From Chlorops oryzae (lineage: Eukaryota > Arthropoda > Insecta > Diptera > Chloropidae): a stretch of 64,000 bases of DNA. The stretch spans positions 1-64,000 of the forward strand of contig JAIPUU010001358.1 in the NCBI GenBank assembly GCA_020466095.1. The letters run 5' to 3'. The position numbers were made by a program, and so were the translations under genes. A model generated the notes under the pieces. It made no database searches, was not told where the DNA came from, and saw only the letters and a program-made list of their open reading frames with translations. Positions 21,900-32,560 of the stretch are shown here, in pieces (the first letter of the stretch is position 1; each line of letters begins with the position of its first letter).

Positions 21900-23232
21900 C
21901 TTTGGCACCATGTACAGCTTCCACAACCCATCTTATTTTTGTAACTTTTCTGGATTCATTGGCTTCGGTGGTGTGCAATTGATTTTTGTTTCCTTTGAGG
22001 GCTGGCATGAGTAAACGGAATCCTCCTTCTTCAATTTTGTTGACCACATCTCGAAAACCACGATCTACGACAAATATGTCATCCCTCCTTAAGTACATTT
22101 CTGAAGTCTTGGTCTAGCATCACGTTATTCATAATAAGCGTCATTTTGGTTAAAGGATATGGACCACATATGTCTGCGATGAATCCGTTGGTTGTACAGA
22201 TAGTAAAGGGCTTACACAAATGAGTCTTTTTTTGGCCAGAATATGGTTTCCTCTGGTATTCGTTGTTAGTACTTTTCTGGTGACGAATGTATGTACCGTC
22301 GAAAATTAAAACAAGCTGGTCACTTCGAAGCTTTAGCAGTTGGGTTGCTGTTCTTGATGTTTGGGCCAGAAGGACTTCTCTTGAAATATTCTTTATTCTA
22401 AATGATGTAATCACGTCTTTTTTGAAGGCTTCAATAAAACAGCAAACATTGATGACACTTGTTGAGGTCCTTTGATTCCAAATACGGTTGCTGTAACGTT
22501 GTTTGACATAGCGGTTCTAAGCTTGAACAAGAATACTGCGATTGCTTGAATGTTGGTGTTAACTTTACAATTTCAGTGACACTAGCTTTTGTTCCAGCAC
22601 TTTGATATTTTCCCATCGGAGTCCAGTGAGATGTTGTATTTCGCTGTCTGAAACCGTTTCATTATTAATTTTAATAAACAAAGAACCGCCTGTCACCGAA
22701 AATGCTTTTGAAAAAGGGTTCGACCTCTGCACTCTTTAAAGTTGTGGAATTTGAGATGACTTTAAGCTTTGGTATTTCATCCTTAAAAAAATATAGAGCT
22801 AATTAAATGTGTAGAGCAGCAACGATTTTCCCACAGGGATGTAAATTTGGCTTTTTTGTAGACCTGGACGCGAGCTTCGATTGGAACCACTTTCATTCCT
22901 TCTTCTTTTAATTGGCATATAGTGCACCGATCGGTGATTTATAGCAACTCGCTTGATGTTGAAAATCCATGGAATCTTCTTCATCATAAATGTAATCGGG
23001 ATCATTTTCTTCATTTTCGTTTCTTCCTGTAATCCAGCATGTTGTGACGTTGATGGGCCAAGCTCCTGTCCAAGGCGGCGACAATTTATCGCAGAGTTTA
23101 TCCTTCATTGAAATTTGTTTTTTTAAGACGAATGCTATACAGCTGGGCTTCTGCTATCGTATTAATGAGTTTTTTTCGCCCCTTTGAAGATTCGCTACAT
23201 CTTTATTACAGTTTTGACAACGTTTGAACCAT
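21900..23232 (-). pseudogene. IS4EU-like transposase, 5' part, copy 2
   Basis: Same gene as 1-1368, starting at the ATG at 23232. FDGTY, VVDRGFRD and VVEAVHG remain readable, but many single-base insertions or losses (for example near 22090, 22440, 22570, 22690, 22830, 23030, 23090) split the frame. Near 22140-22160 the sequence also differs from copy 1. Most differences lie in short homopolymers, so true decay and sequencing error cannot be separated here. Confidence 0.8.
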
Positions 23233-23493
23233 TTTAGTCAATTGAGAACAATAAATTTTCAAGTTAACACGGTGAGCAATAATGATTGAATAATGAAGGT
23301 TTATTTCTGATTTCCTTATATATTAGGAAAAAGGGCTAAAATATTTTAAAATATGCAACGGGCCCTTGATTAGTCTTGCACTTGCAATAAAAAACCCATA
23401 AAAGTAAAATCTGAGAAACTACACTTTTTTGCTTCAAATTTTTTTAATAGCACCTGGTAGAAAGGTCAGTCCTCTATTTTTTACAAGGCGAAT

Positions 23494-24610
23494 CACGAAT
23501 AATTCGACCTGCAGAACAATTATCAAAATTATTTTCCCAAAATAATGCAAACGTTGTAATCAACGAATTCAGCGATGATGACGACTAAGCCTCTCAGGAT
23601 GAAGTCTTTTTTTTAACAAAAGCAGGTAGAGATGTAAGATCAGTGTTTTGTATAAGTTTAAGTTCGTTTGTTAATAGTTTTCATAGGGGTAGGTTTATAT
23701 TTTATGATTTTAAGTAATATTTAGGTATAAGGTATTGTGGGATGGAAAAATATATGCAATAAAATGTGATCAGAAAACACAAAATTAAACCACAATCTTT
23801 TGTAAATCCAACCACTTGCCCTCTTTTGCTACTTTAACTGCGTAGGTATACAGAAACATCTACCACTTTAGGATGAGTTGAATAATTAAGAAAATGATGT
23901 CAACAGGAATTCTTACTGTTCTAAAAAAAAAAAAAAAATTAAACCGAACAAAAGTTACTTGTGGGGAATTTAATAGATAAAAATTATATGAGCCGCGCGG
24001 ATTATCGAATATTTAATAAATGTCCTACATTTCGTATGAGGTGGTGCCTTTTGTATGGGATTTCGGACAAATGTACCACATACGCAGGTCTACGCCAGCA
24101 TATCAATACTGGGAGGATCTATTTACCCTTATATTTGTCTGAATATCGCAGTGCTGCGCCATCTGAATTAAAATATTTTTTTTTTTTTAAATGAAAGTAA
24201 ATACTAAGGGGTGTTTCTGAAAAAAAATTATAGAGTGGCGCGAAAATGGGAATACACTGAAAAAAATATTCAAAGTTTTCTTTTTAGTTTTGTAAAAAAA
24301 TTTTCTCAGTGTAAAATTTAAAAAAATTTTTTTAGCTTCCTTGTTTTATTATCTAACATAATCTGCTTAGATCGTCTCTCTATCTCAATTGGTTGTTGAG
24401 AAATAAAATTTTGAAAAAAGGCTTATAAAAACGGATGTTCAAGGATATTTCAAGGACCGTTCAAAATAAAAATCTAAAAAGTGGTCTCCACAGTGTTGTT
24501 AGATGGCCGCCTATCGAAAAATCAACATAATTTTAAAATTCCTTTTGATGATGCCGCATGCCTTTGCTTAACCCGCCAGACCCTTTATTTGAGCGTGTAC
24601 GGCTTCGGTA
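23494..24610. repeat. Right inverted arm
   Basis: Pairs with 18105-19222. The plus strand at 23500-23588 encodes the transposase tail (RPAEQLSKLFSQNN...SDDDD-stop), a second copy of the gene end without the rest of the gene. Confidence 0.75.
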
Positions 24611-24649
24611 AGAGATTTCAATCCCTATCCAACAAAAACAATGTTTAAC

Positions 24650-26945
24650 TATCGAAATGCCTCGCCGTGTGTAGAATGAATATTTATCGAAGGAAAATTT
24701 CGATATCTTTGATGCATCAATTCCGAAATTTAAATCTAAAGCACATTTAAATCTGGAGCCCATCGGAGTTCTTTGGAAATGGATAGGTAAATTTGATTAA
24801 AAATAAGATGTAGCTTCAATTAAATCAATATTTTTTTAGATTTCTCATTAAAAAACCAAAAACGGATCTAGAAAATGAAGCGGCGGATGACATTGAAGTG
24901 GAATCACAGTTAATGGAAAAAAATGATGAAAGGTAATCAAATTGTCTTGCCAATGCCAGAAATGAATTTTATAATTTCTCTCTAGCGAAACACCGAAAGA
25001 GAGAGAGAGAAAATTCCAAGAGGCATGGCTGAAACAGTTTCCATGGCTGGAAAATAGAAATTTTTTGCTTTTTGCAAGGCATGCGAAAAGAAAGTTTTCA
25101 AAATTGTATCGCACCTCAAAAGGCACGAAAAATGCTCAACACATTGCGAGAATGTAATAACAAAAAGGAATCAAGCATCCTTGCAGAGCTTTTTGGATCC
25201 AGAGCAGGATGATATATCTAAAATGGTGAAACACGCGGAATTGACAATGGTCATGTTCTTAATAGCACACAACTTGCCCTTTCCTTTTGATGGACCTCTT
25301 CTCCTCAGCTGCTAGCTGAATGTTGTCCCGATTCAAAAGTCGCTAAGCGTCTTAAGTGTGCTCGAACAAAGGCGATACAAATAACTGAAGAAATTTCAAA
25401 AAAAGAGCATCTGAAGTGCTGATTTCAACATTAAGAAAATGTAAGTTTTCAATTATAATTGATGAAACCACAGATGTTTCAGCTTCAAAATGTCTAGTGA
25501 TTGTTGTTAAATTCGTAACAAATTTTATTGTATGTGATCGCTTCCTAGCACTATTAGAGCTGCCCAAGTCCGATGCGAGATCAGTCTTTGAAGCTATAAA
25601 GCACTTTTTAAATTTTAACAACATTCCGCTTCAAAACGTTATTGGTTTGGCTACAGATGGGGCCAGCGTAATAGCCGGCCATTTATCAGGCGTTAAAGCT
25701 TTGTTTCAGGCAGAAACAAATATTTTTTATTTAAAGTGGACCTGCCATTCATTGCCCTTATGCGTAAGCTATGCGTGTAAGAAACTACCACGAGACTTAG
25801 AGTGGTTATGCCGAAATATATATAGCTTCTTTTCACACAGCCCTAAGCGGGTACATGATCTTTAAGAGTTCCAGAACTATTGTTCTGTAAAACCACATAA
25901 GCTTTTAGGTATATCTCAGACCAGGTGGTTGTCCTTAGAAGGAGTTGTCTCCCGTATAGTTGAGCAATGGGATTGCTTGAGACTTTATTTTATTAGTTGC
26001 AAATTGGAAGTAAATGCAGTTAAATCAGATGAATTGGCTGAAAAAATGAATAACGAATTAAAAGTGTACTTTTTATTTCTCTCGTACATTTTGCCATTAA
26101 TCAACAACTTGAATAAAGAGTTTCAATCAGAAAAAAGTCGCTTACCATACCTTTATTCAAATATTAAATCACATTTCCTGTTGATTTTGAACAATTTCGT
26201 TAAAAAAGATATGCTTAATGTTGATGTTGATTACAGAAACATTACAAATTATAACCAAACATCAAAAATTTTCATTGGTTCGAAAGCGGAAATGTTTTTA
26301 ATATCAACTAAAGCGACAACAGAAGAAATACGAGAAATTAAAGGATACATTCTAAACTTTTACGTTGAGATTTTAGATCAACTCAAACTTAAGGCTGGGT
26401 GTCGCATACAGCTGAAACTGAAAACTGAAACTGAATTCCATACAACAGCGACTGAAAAAAACTGTGACTGACTTGTTTCAGTCGCTGTTGTATGGAATTC
26501 AGTTTCAGTTTTCAGTTTCAGCTGTATGCGACACACAGCCTTTAGATTTTATTTTAAAACGGAAAGACTTAGAACTTTTAAAAATAATAACGCCTATGGA
26601 AGTTCTTTCAAGGAATGACAATTCAATTTTTGATCTAATTTTGCAATTCCAAAACTTATGTTATATTGATTGTGATAAAGTTGTTAGTCAATGGACTTTA
26701 TTAAAATTGTGTGAACACAATTTAAAAATGTGATCTAGATATAGACTCCTTCTGGGAAAAAGTCGCTTGCATCAAAAATGGACTGGGCGAGATAATGTTC
26801 CCAGATCTGACCAGTTTTGTATTTTCATTGTTAATCTTTACCTCATAGCTCTGCAGTCGCAGAACGAAAGTTCTCTTCGCTCAATTTGATCAAAACAAGC
26901 CTGAGAAATAAATTGGAAACAAAAACTATACACTGTAAGATCCTC
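24650..26945 (+). pseudogene. hAT-like transposase gene 1
   Basis: Short introns at 24787-24839 and 24933-24985 join N-terminal blocks to a BED zinc finger (CKACEKKVF...HLKRH, ~25075-25130). The hAT core follows: LAECCPDSKVAKRLKC...RTK, FSIIIDETTDVSASK with the first catalytic D (25440-25490), GLATDGASVIAGH, WTCHSLPLCVSYACKKLP, TRWLSLEG, and the C-terminal LPHSSAVAERKFSS...KTSLRNKL (26840-26925). Frameshifts near 25080 and 25310-25430, a stop at 25863 and a 150-bp MITE at 26392 disable it. The spliced N terminus is unusual for a hAT; a domesticated origin before decay is possible. Confidence 0.8.
26392..26541. mobile_element. Palindromic MITE, 150 bp, in hAT gene 1
   Basis: Arms of ~64 bp (AGGCTGGGTGTCGCATACAG... 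and complement) flank a short centre. The flanking trinucleotide TTA (26389-26391, 26542-26544) fits a PIF/Harbinger-type TSD. Inner repeats of CTGAAACTGAA type are present. Confidence 0.75.
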
Positions 26946-27299
26946 TATCTAGGATCTTCGTATTAGGATCCTTCCCAACAAGGATATTCTCAAAGAATCT
27001 TCGAATTAATATTAATTCTTTGAATTATTTATTTGATAACTAATTCTTACTTTATTTTCAAAAACGAGCTTGTATACATTAATTTTCTTATTCAAAAAAA
27101 ATATAAAGCTTGACATACTCAATCAGCATAACTAAAAGTATAAGATTTGATTTACTATACCCTACAACACCATATAATGACTTGTAAAGAATTGATTAAA
27201 AAAGGTATTGTGTGGTCGGCAAAGACTGATTATTTCGTTTAAAAAAAAGTTTTACGTACTGCAAAAAAAAATGCATAACGTATTTAAATTTTTTATACA
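26946..27299. other. No supported gene
   Basis: AT-rich, with a small GGATC-rich inverted stretch (AGATCCTCTATCTAGGATCT at 26939-26958). No element ends seen. Confidence 0.4.
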
Positions 27300-27513
27300 A
27301 AAATACTTTCAAACGTTATATTTTTTAAACAAGAACTGTTTTTTTTTATTTTTTCTTTAAGTGAAGCACTGAGATTTTTTTTGTACTTTTCTAAATACTA
27401 AGCAGCTGTTTAAAAATACTTTTGAGTGTTATATTTTATTAAAGAAATGTTTTTTTATTTGTTTCTATAAGTGAAGAACTGAGTTTTTATTTTTACTTTT
27501 CTAAATACTAATT
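27300..27513. repeat. Degenerate two-copy tandem repeat, ~110 bp
   Basis: The unit AAAAATACTTTCAAACGTTA...TTTTCTAAATACTA (to ~27402) is repeated from ~27414, with shared GTGAAG.ACTGAG and CTTTTCTAAATACTA blocks. Confidence 0.65.
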
Positions 27514-27660
27514 CCCAAATTTCCACACAAATTTTTCTTTCCAAATTCTTAAGCTATTAGATAAGACGGGTGAGACTAAGGGAAATTTCTTCTATTTCCC
27601 TTGCCCTTTCTCGCCTACTTGATCGGTTATTTGGAAAGAAAAATTTGTGTTTGGAAATCG
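27514..27660. mobile_element. Small palindromic MITE, ~150 bp
   Basis: The arms CCAAATTTCCACACAAATTT... and ...AAATTTGTGTTTGGAAATCGG (about 33 bp each) face each other. No coding content. TSD unresolved. Confidence 0.65.
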
Positions 27661-27677
27661 GGCAATATTAAAACAAT

Positions 27678-28104
27678 AAACAAGTGAGAAAGCTAAAGTC
27701 GGTCAAGCCCAACTTTGAAATACCCAGCGTCCCGACATTATTGGCGCACTACGTTTTGCCTTTCCGTACGAAAGTTACCACAAAATTAATGTTTGCTTGA
27801 CTCCATTTCTGAGCGTGGCAGTGGGCGGATGTCTCCCACTTTTACTTAGGATCATACTCGGACCCGATATATACCTGTGTGCCAAATTTCGACTTGGGTT
27901 GGTCCAGCCGTTTCGGAGGAGATCCGGACACAAACGAACAGACAGGCAGACAGACAGACAGACGGACATGTCTAAATCGATTCAGTTTTTGATCCTGATC
28001 TAGAATATATATAATATATATATGTCTATATCTACGGAGCTTAGTTCTGGCTGTTACAAAATTTCGCTCAAAACTAATATAACCCCGCTTACGCTGGGAT
28101 AAAA
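27678..28104 (-). mobile_element. DINE-1/mini-me-like element
   Basis: On the minus strand it runs from TTTTATCCCAGCGTAAGCGG at 28104 through (TA)n, the core AGGATCAAAAACTGAATCGA and a (GTCY)n microsatellite (complement of 27936-27968), to the end TTTCTCACTTG at 27678. This is the mini-me layout described for flies. The copy is ~430 bp against ~770 bp at 44275, so it has an internal deletion. Confidence 0.75.
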
Positions 28105-28339
28105 AATTTGTAAATTTTGTAAAACTGAAAAAACACATTTTATTCAATGAGTAAACAAAATTAACCTGCCAAAATAACTAGTAAGTATGGTTTTACATAT
28201 TCGGTAAGCTTTATAATCGATAATTACGCAAAAAAAAATTTGATACATTTTGGATACGCTTTGAAACTTATTTCGATACGAAAAAAATAAAGTGAGTGGC
28301 AACGCTGCTCGTTGCACACAAAAAAACACTGGAAGACCA
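28105..28339. other. Unassigned; possible hAT terminus
   Basis: AGTGGCAACGCTG at 28295-28307 has the form of a hAT right end (complement CAGCGTTGCCACT). No matching left end or 8-bp duplication was found, so it is noted only. Confidence 0.3.
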
Positions 28340-30425
28340 TTGCGTGAAAAGTAAAAAACACGTTCGAATGGTAGCCGAAAATTAGATGCAAAAAGAAATC
28401 AAAACATTAGTAGCTTTATGAAGCCCTCGATATCAATTCAACGAAAACAAGTAGAGCTGAAGATTGCAGTTTTTGTTGCCAAACACTGTTCAACATCTAT
28501 TGTGGATGAGCTTGGAGAGCTTATAGCGGGTCTTGATCCAAGCTCTCAAGCACTGTCGAATATAAGACTGCACCGGACAAAATGTACAGGCAAGCACACA
28601 CAAATACAGTTTATAAAAAACGATTGTAAAAGCTGTTTATCGTTTAAATTTTGAAGGCTACTGAAAACAGTGACAATAGCCATACTTTCCAACAAACCCG
28701 CTCTATAACCTCGTTCCTAGTAACGTAAATTAAGCCGAATTTGCTGCTGATCTGATGTGAGAGGTCATCGTGGCGAATAACTTTAACGGGAATAGTTGAA
28801 AACGTGTCTAAATGTTTTTATTCGATTTAAAAAAAACATTTGTTACCGCGAAAAAAATCAAGACAACTTTTTTCCTTAAATTCAACGATAACCATTTTTT
28901 CGTGCTTAGGTCTCATAGAAAACTTTATATCACCATGTATTTTGTAGGAACTAGCTGAAGATGTTGGTGATTCAAAATATTCCATAATTGCTGATGAAAG
29001 CACAATGGTTGACAACAGAAAAGTGATGTGTGTTATGATCCGTTACTTCAGCAAAGCACGAAGAAAAGTGCGTACGACATTTTACTCACTGATGGAACTC
29101 GAGTGTGGAACTGCTGATGCAATGACATCTTCCCTCAAAATCCAACTTGAAAAAGATAAGTTAAAACTACAAAATCTTATTGGAATCGGCGTTGATGGCG
29201 CGAACACAATGGTGGGTCAGCATCATTCTGTTTCATCAATTTTGTTGAAAGAAATTCCTCATTTGGTTACTGTTAAATGCGTGTGGCATTCGTTACACCT
29301 CTGCGCTGAGCACGCATGCGATGTTCTTCCAAAAAATTTGGGTTTTTTAGTGAAAGAAAGTCACTCATGGTTTTCAAGGAGTACATACAGAATTGTGGAA
29401 TACAAAAAACTGTATGAGGCTTTGAGTGAAGCTATTCCTAATCAGATTCCAAAGTTGTCGGGCACACGTTGGCTAGCTCGTTCTAAATGTATTGAGAACA
29501 TTTTAGATCAATGGGAAACCCTTCTCTTACATTTTAATTTCATGAGAAATTCTGAAAGAGGAGATTCCGGTTACAAAGCTGAAATGCTTTTTCAAATGTT
29601 TCAAGACAATTCAAACAAAATTTATTTACTTTTTCTACGTACTGCCTTAAAAAAAGTTTTACAGGTTAACTTATTATTCCAAACTGAGTCAGTAGAACCG
29701 CTTAAACTTTTTGAAGATTTGTGTGACTTGATAGAGTCGAACTTAAAAAAAATTGTTGCAGTGAATTTAAATTTCAAAACTACTTAATGCCTGTTACATG
29801 CATTGACTTTGGATACGATTTCAATGAATTTGGCCTTCTTTTTGACGCGAATGCACTGCTATCAATAAAAAAACGATGCATGGATTTTCTTATAAAACTA
29901 GTAGAAGAATTACGGATAAAAATTCCCAAAAACGTTTTTATGTTAGAAAAAATTAGTATACTGACTCCAAAAGTTGCTTTATCGCAATTTGAACCTGAAA
30001 TTAAATGTTTAGCATCAGATTTCAAAAACGTTTGCGTTGATGTTGATGAAACAATAAATGAATGGAATCCGCTTCATAATAGTGATATTGGAAATTTAAC
30101 GACAACGGATGAATTTTGGGCAAGAGTCCTTGACATCGAAGATGCTCGGAAGGAGCCTAGATACAAACACATTTGCCTACTTGCGACCTCTTTGTTGTCA
30201 TTGCCGTTTTCAAATGCATCCGTTGAAAGGGCTTTTTCGATCGCATATATTGCAAAAAGTAAACTACGCAACGAAATGTCCATAATAACACTTGAAGCAA
30301 CAATGAGGATAAGATTTTTAGTTTCGGGAAGTGCGTCAAGGTTTGAAGGATCACAGAAAATGTTAAAACATTTTTCATCGGAGAAAGTATATGAGACGGC
30401 TGGCGACATTGATGTATTAGAATAA
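28340..30425 (+). pseudogene. hAT-like transposase gene 2
   Basis: A partial BED-like end (LEDHCVKSKKHVRM, ~28325-28370) precedes QVELKIAVFVAKHCSTSIVD and SSQALSNIRLHRTKC. After a non-matching interval 28586-28946, possibly an intron ending TTTTGTAG, the core continues: YSIIADESTMVDN with the first D, GIGVDGANTMVGQHH, CVWHSLHLCAEHACD, SGTRWLARSKC. A single frameshift at about 29785 separates this from 29787-30425, which ends with FSNASVERAFSIAY...KSKLRNEM, the hAT dimerisation domain. It lies 250 bases inside the right end of the 14.4-kb hAT element with matching orientation, so it is the likely source of that element's mobility. A missing N-terminal finger half and a stop near 28418 argue that it is now dead. 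Confidence 0.8.
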
Positions 30426-30673
30426 TGTAAGTATTAACATAAAAATTATTTCGTAAAATAAAATGTAAGTTTTGAGTTTTGAAAAAAATTTTTAATTACA
30501 CGCAATCTGCTGAGATTCTAAACTTTAGAAGCATGAAATTATAAAATGCTGGAGACCGATGCCTATTACCCCTAGTTGCATCTTTAAGGGGAGCAACAAC
30601 CAAATTTAGCGAAATTTTGGGCCTATTTTGAAACATTTAGGGGATGAAGCCAAAAAAAAAACTGGCAACACTG

Positions 30674-30746
30674 TTGTTGGCTGTCATCCTGAAATTTCAT
30701 ATAATGCATTAAATTAGAAAATATAATTCATAGCTAAAAACTTACG
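30674..30746 (-). pseudogene. P-element/THAP9-like relic, start codon and 5' intron
   Basis: On the minus strand a donor GAAC|GTAAGT (30746/30745) and acceptor TTTCAG|G (30689/30688) bound a 57-bp intron, followed at once by ATG ACA (30687-30682). The TSD copy GCCAACAA (30681-30674) comes next, and the frame resumes at 16258. The coding part is only two codons here; the case rests on the frame and TSD match with 16162-16258. Confidence 0.55.
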
Positions 30747-31294
30747 TTCATTCCAATTCGCGGTTTTGTTTTATAGATAGTGACACACAAATTTCTTGAC
30801 ATGATTGTAAACAAGTACTCGATTTGAATAACGTTGAAGAAGATAATTGTACGAAACTGTTGTCAGTCAATACTCGACTCACGAGCATTCAGCATAATTC
30901 CATATGGTCACCATAAAACCAAGCAGTTTATCCAAGACCGTCTGCAACAACAATAAATGCATGTCGATCAATTTTGGCCAACGACAAAACAACAACAACA
31001 ACCATAACTGACTTCGTAAGCGAATTTCCGAATGCAAGGAAATTCGAGAAGAACAACAATTGTAACACCTATTTCGGCTTGAAGTGAAAGCTGGCAGAGA
31101 ATAACAACAACAACAAAACGATGGCACGCGCAAGTTATGTTACTGATCTATTAAGAATGGAGTTTTAAATGATATTTTATTTAAACGAAAATTGAGAAAG
31201 TAAAACAAGTTACGATCTTAGGTTCACAAGATGTTTATTGAATTAATTGTGTCTTAAGACCAACTTTTTAGGTTCTAAGTCGCTGCTTAAATAC
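30747..31294. other. Upstream flank of the P-like relic, with (ACA)n
   Basis: Contains ACAACAACA microsatellites at 30990-31000 and 31103-31115 and an AT-rich part from 31160. On the minus strand a TATAAAA lies at 30769-30775. An AATAAACATC motif on the minus strand near 31236 could belong to an LTR end of the neighbouring provirus, but no second LTR was found. Confidence 0.35.
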
Positions 31295-32203
31295 CAGAGC
31301 TGTAAATGAATCAATCATTTCAAGATTGATTCAAGAATCAATCACAGCCTGATTAGAAAAAAAAAGATTTAATTCATTTTACTTGAAAATCATGAAGATT
31401 TAAATCTGATTTAATTCTTTGATGATTGCCTCAAGATGATTTATAAATCACTTTGCTGCAATCAATTGATTTATATTTTGAATTGTCAATCATTTGATTT
31501 AAATCAAAACGGATTTAAATCATTTGATTTAATTCAAAATGATTTCAATCATGTGATTTAAATCCAAAAAGATTTTAATCATTTGATTTAAATCAGAACA
31601 ATTTCAATCATTTGATTTAAATCCAAAAAAATTTAAATCATTTTTGAATGAAATCAGAAAGATTTCAATCATTTGATTTAAATACAAAAAAATTTAAATC
31701 AGTGTTGATTTAATTCAAAAATGATTTAAATCACTCTATGTAAATCAAACAAGTGAGACTGATGTGGTCAGGTAAGCCCGACACTACAAACCCGAATTAG
31801 TGCACTTCATATTTCACTAAAACTATCTGTTTAGTGGTTTAAGCACTTTTTATATCTACTACCACATCAGTCTCACTTGTTTGATTTACATAGAGTGATT
31901 TAAATCATTTTTGAATTAAATCAACACTGATTTAAATTTTTTTGGATTTAAATCAAATGATTGAAATCATTTTGAATTAAATCAAATGATTTAAATCCGT
32001 TTTGATTTAAATCAAATGATTGACAATTCAAAATATAAATCAATTGATTCAGAAAAAGTGATTTATAAATCATCTTAAGGCAATCATCAAAGAATTAAAT
32101 CAGATTTAAATCTTCATGATTTTCGATTAAAATGATTGCAATCAAAAGATAAATAAATCAAAATGATTTAAATCCGAAATGATTTAAATTTTTTACAGCT
32201 CTG
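31295..32203. mobile_element. hAT-type foldback FB2, 909 bp
   Basis: The termini CAGAGCTGTAAA / TTTACAGCTCTG are flanked by the 8-bp duplication TTAAATAC (31287-31294, 32204-32211), the hAT pattern. The arms are made of irregular short units (ATCATTTGATTTAAATC type), and the centre has AAACAAGTGAGACTGATGTG facing its complement. No transposase inside. It sits in the 3' non-coding part of the provirus. Confidence 0.85.
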
Positions 32204-32211
32204 TTAAATAC

Positions 32212-32556
32212 TAATGCAGGTAGTTTTAAATCTGAAGAACCTTAACATATTTGTCCTGAGAATGGTAGTTTAAATTTCAGTTTAATAGTTTTATTATCGT
32301 ATCTTATTTTGAGAATGGTAATTTAAATTTCAGTTTTAAATTTTTATTGCGCTACCTTAATTTGGATTTTCCAGTTTTGTAGTATTTTAATAAGGTTCCC
32401 TAGATTTCTATTTTATTGCGGTACAAATGGCTAGACGCTTTAGTTATGTCTGCGTAATTGAAACTATTTATGTCGTAGGGACGTAACTCCTCCACCTTTG
32501 ATTCAAGATTCTCCTGAATCTTGTTTATAACTCCATATATTTCTTTTATATGGTTA
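32212..32556 (-). pseudogene. Provirus env, C-terminal tail and 3' flank
   Basis: The minus frame continues the env tail after the CsRn1-type insertion (one TSD copy AGTT at 32557-32560): INKIQENLESKVEELRPYD, with a stop near 32400. Downstream lies a short two-copy repeat (CTGAAATTTAAA..TACCATTCTCA) and the FB2 insertion. Confidence 0.55.
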
Positions 32557-32560
32557 AGTT

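Larger units (their letters stand above)
18105..24610 (-). mobile_element. IS4EU-like DNA transposon with ~1.1-kb inverted arms
   Basis: Arms 18105-19222 and 23494-24610 are reverse complements with scattered indels. Between them lies the minus-strand transposase, itself split by foldback FB1. The left arm includes the last ~30 codons of the transposase, so the right arm carries a second, plus-strand copy of that gene end. The outermost ~80 bases of the arms are weaker, so the exact element limits and TSD are not fixed. Confidence 0.65.
16259..30673 (+). mobile_element. 14.4-kb hAT-bounded composite element
   Basis: The termini are CAGTGCTGCCAGTTT at 16259 and the complement of CAGTGTTGCCAGTTT ending at 30673, both followed inward by CCCTAAAT motifs. 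The flanks carry the perfect 8-bp duplication TTGTTGGC (16251-16258 and 30674-30681). Terminus, TSD length and the hAT transposase near the right end (28340-30425) agree with a hAT element. The host frame, a THAP-type exon, resumes across it. The large size comes from later insertions nested inside. hAT mobility at this size is unusual, so most of the load was probably added after insertion. Confidence 0.75.

Noticed and set aside
27936..27968. Short regular repeat that could suggest a CRISPR-like or satellite array
   Set aside because: It is the (GTCY)n microsatellite normal for mini-me elements.
28295..28314. AGTGGCAACGCTG as right end of another hAT with TSD CTCGTTGC
   Set aside because: No partner terminus or second TSD copy at a reasonable distance; kept only as a note.
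30769..30775. TATAAAA as promoter of the P-like relic
   Set aside because: It lies only ~25 bases before the 5' intron donor, leaving almost no first exon; such motifs are frequent in AT-rich DNA.
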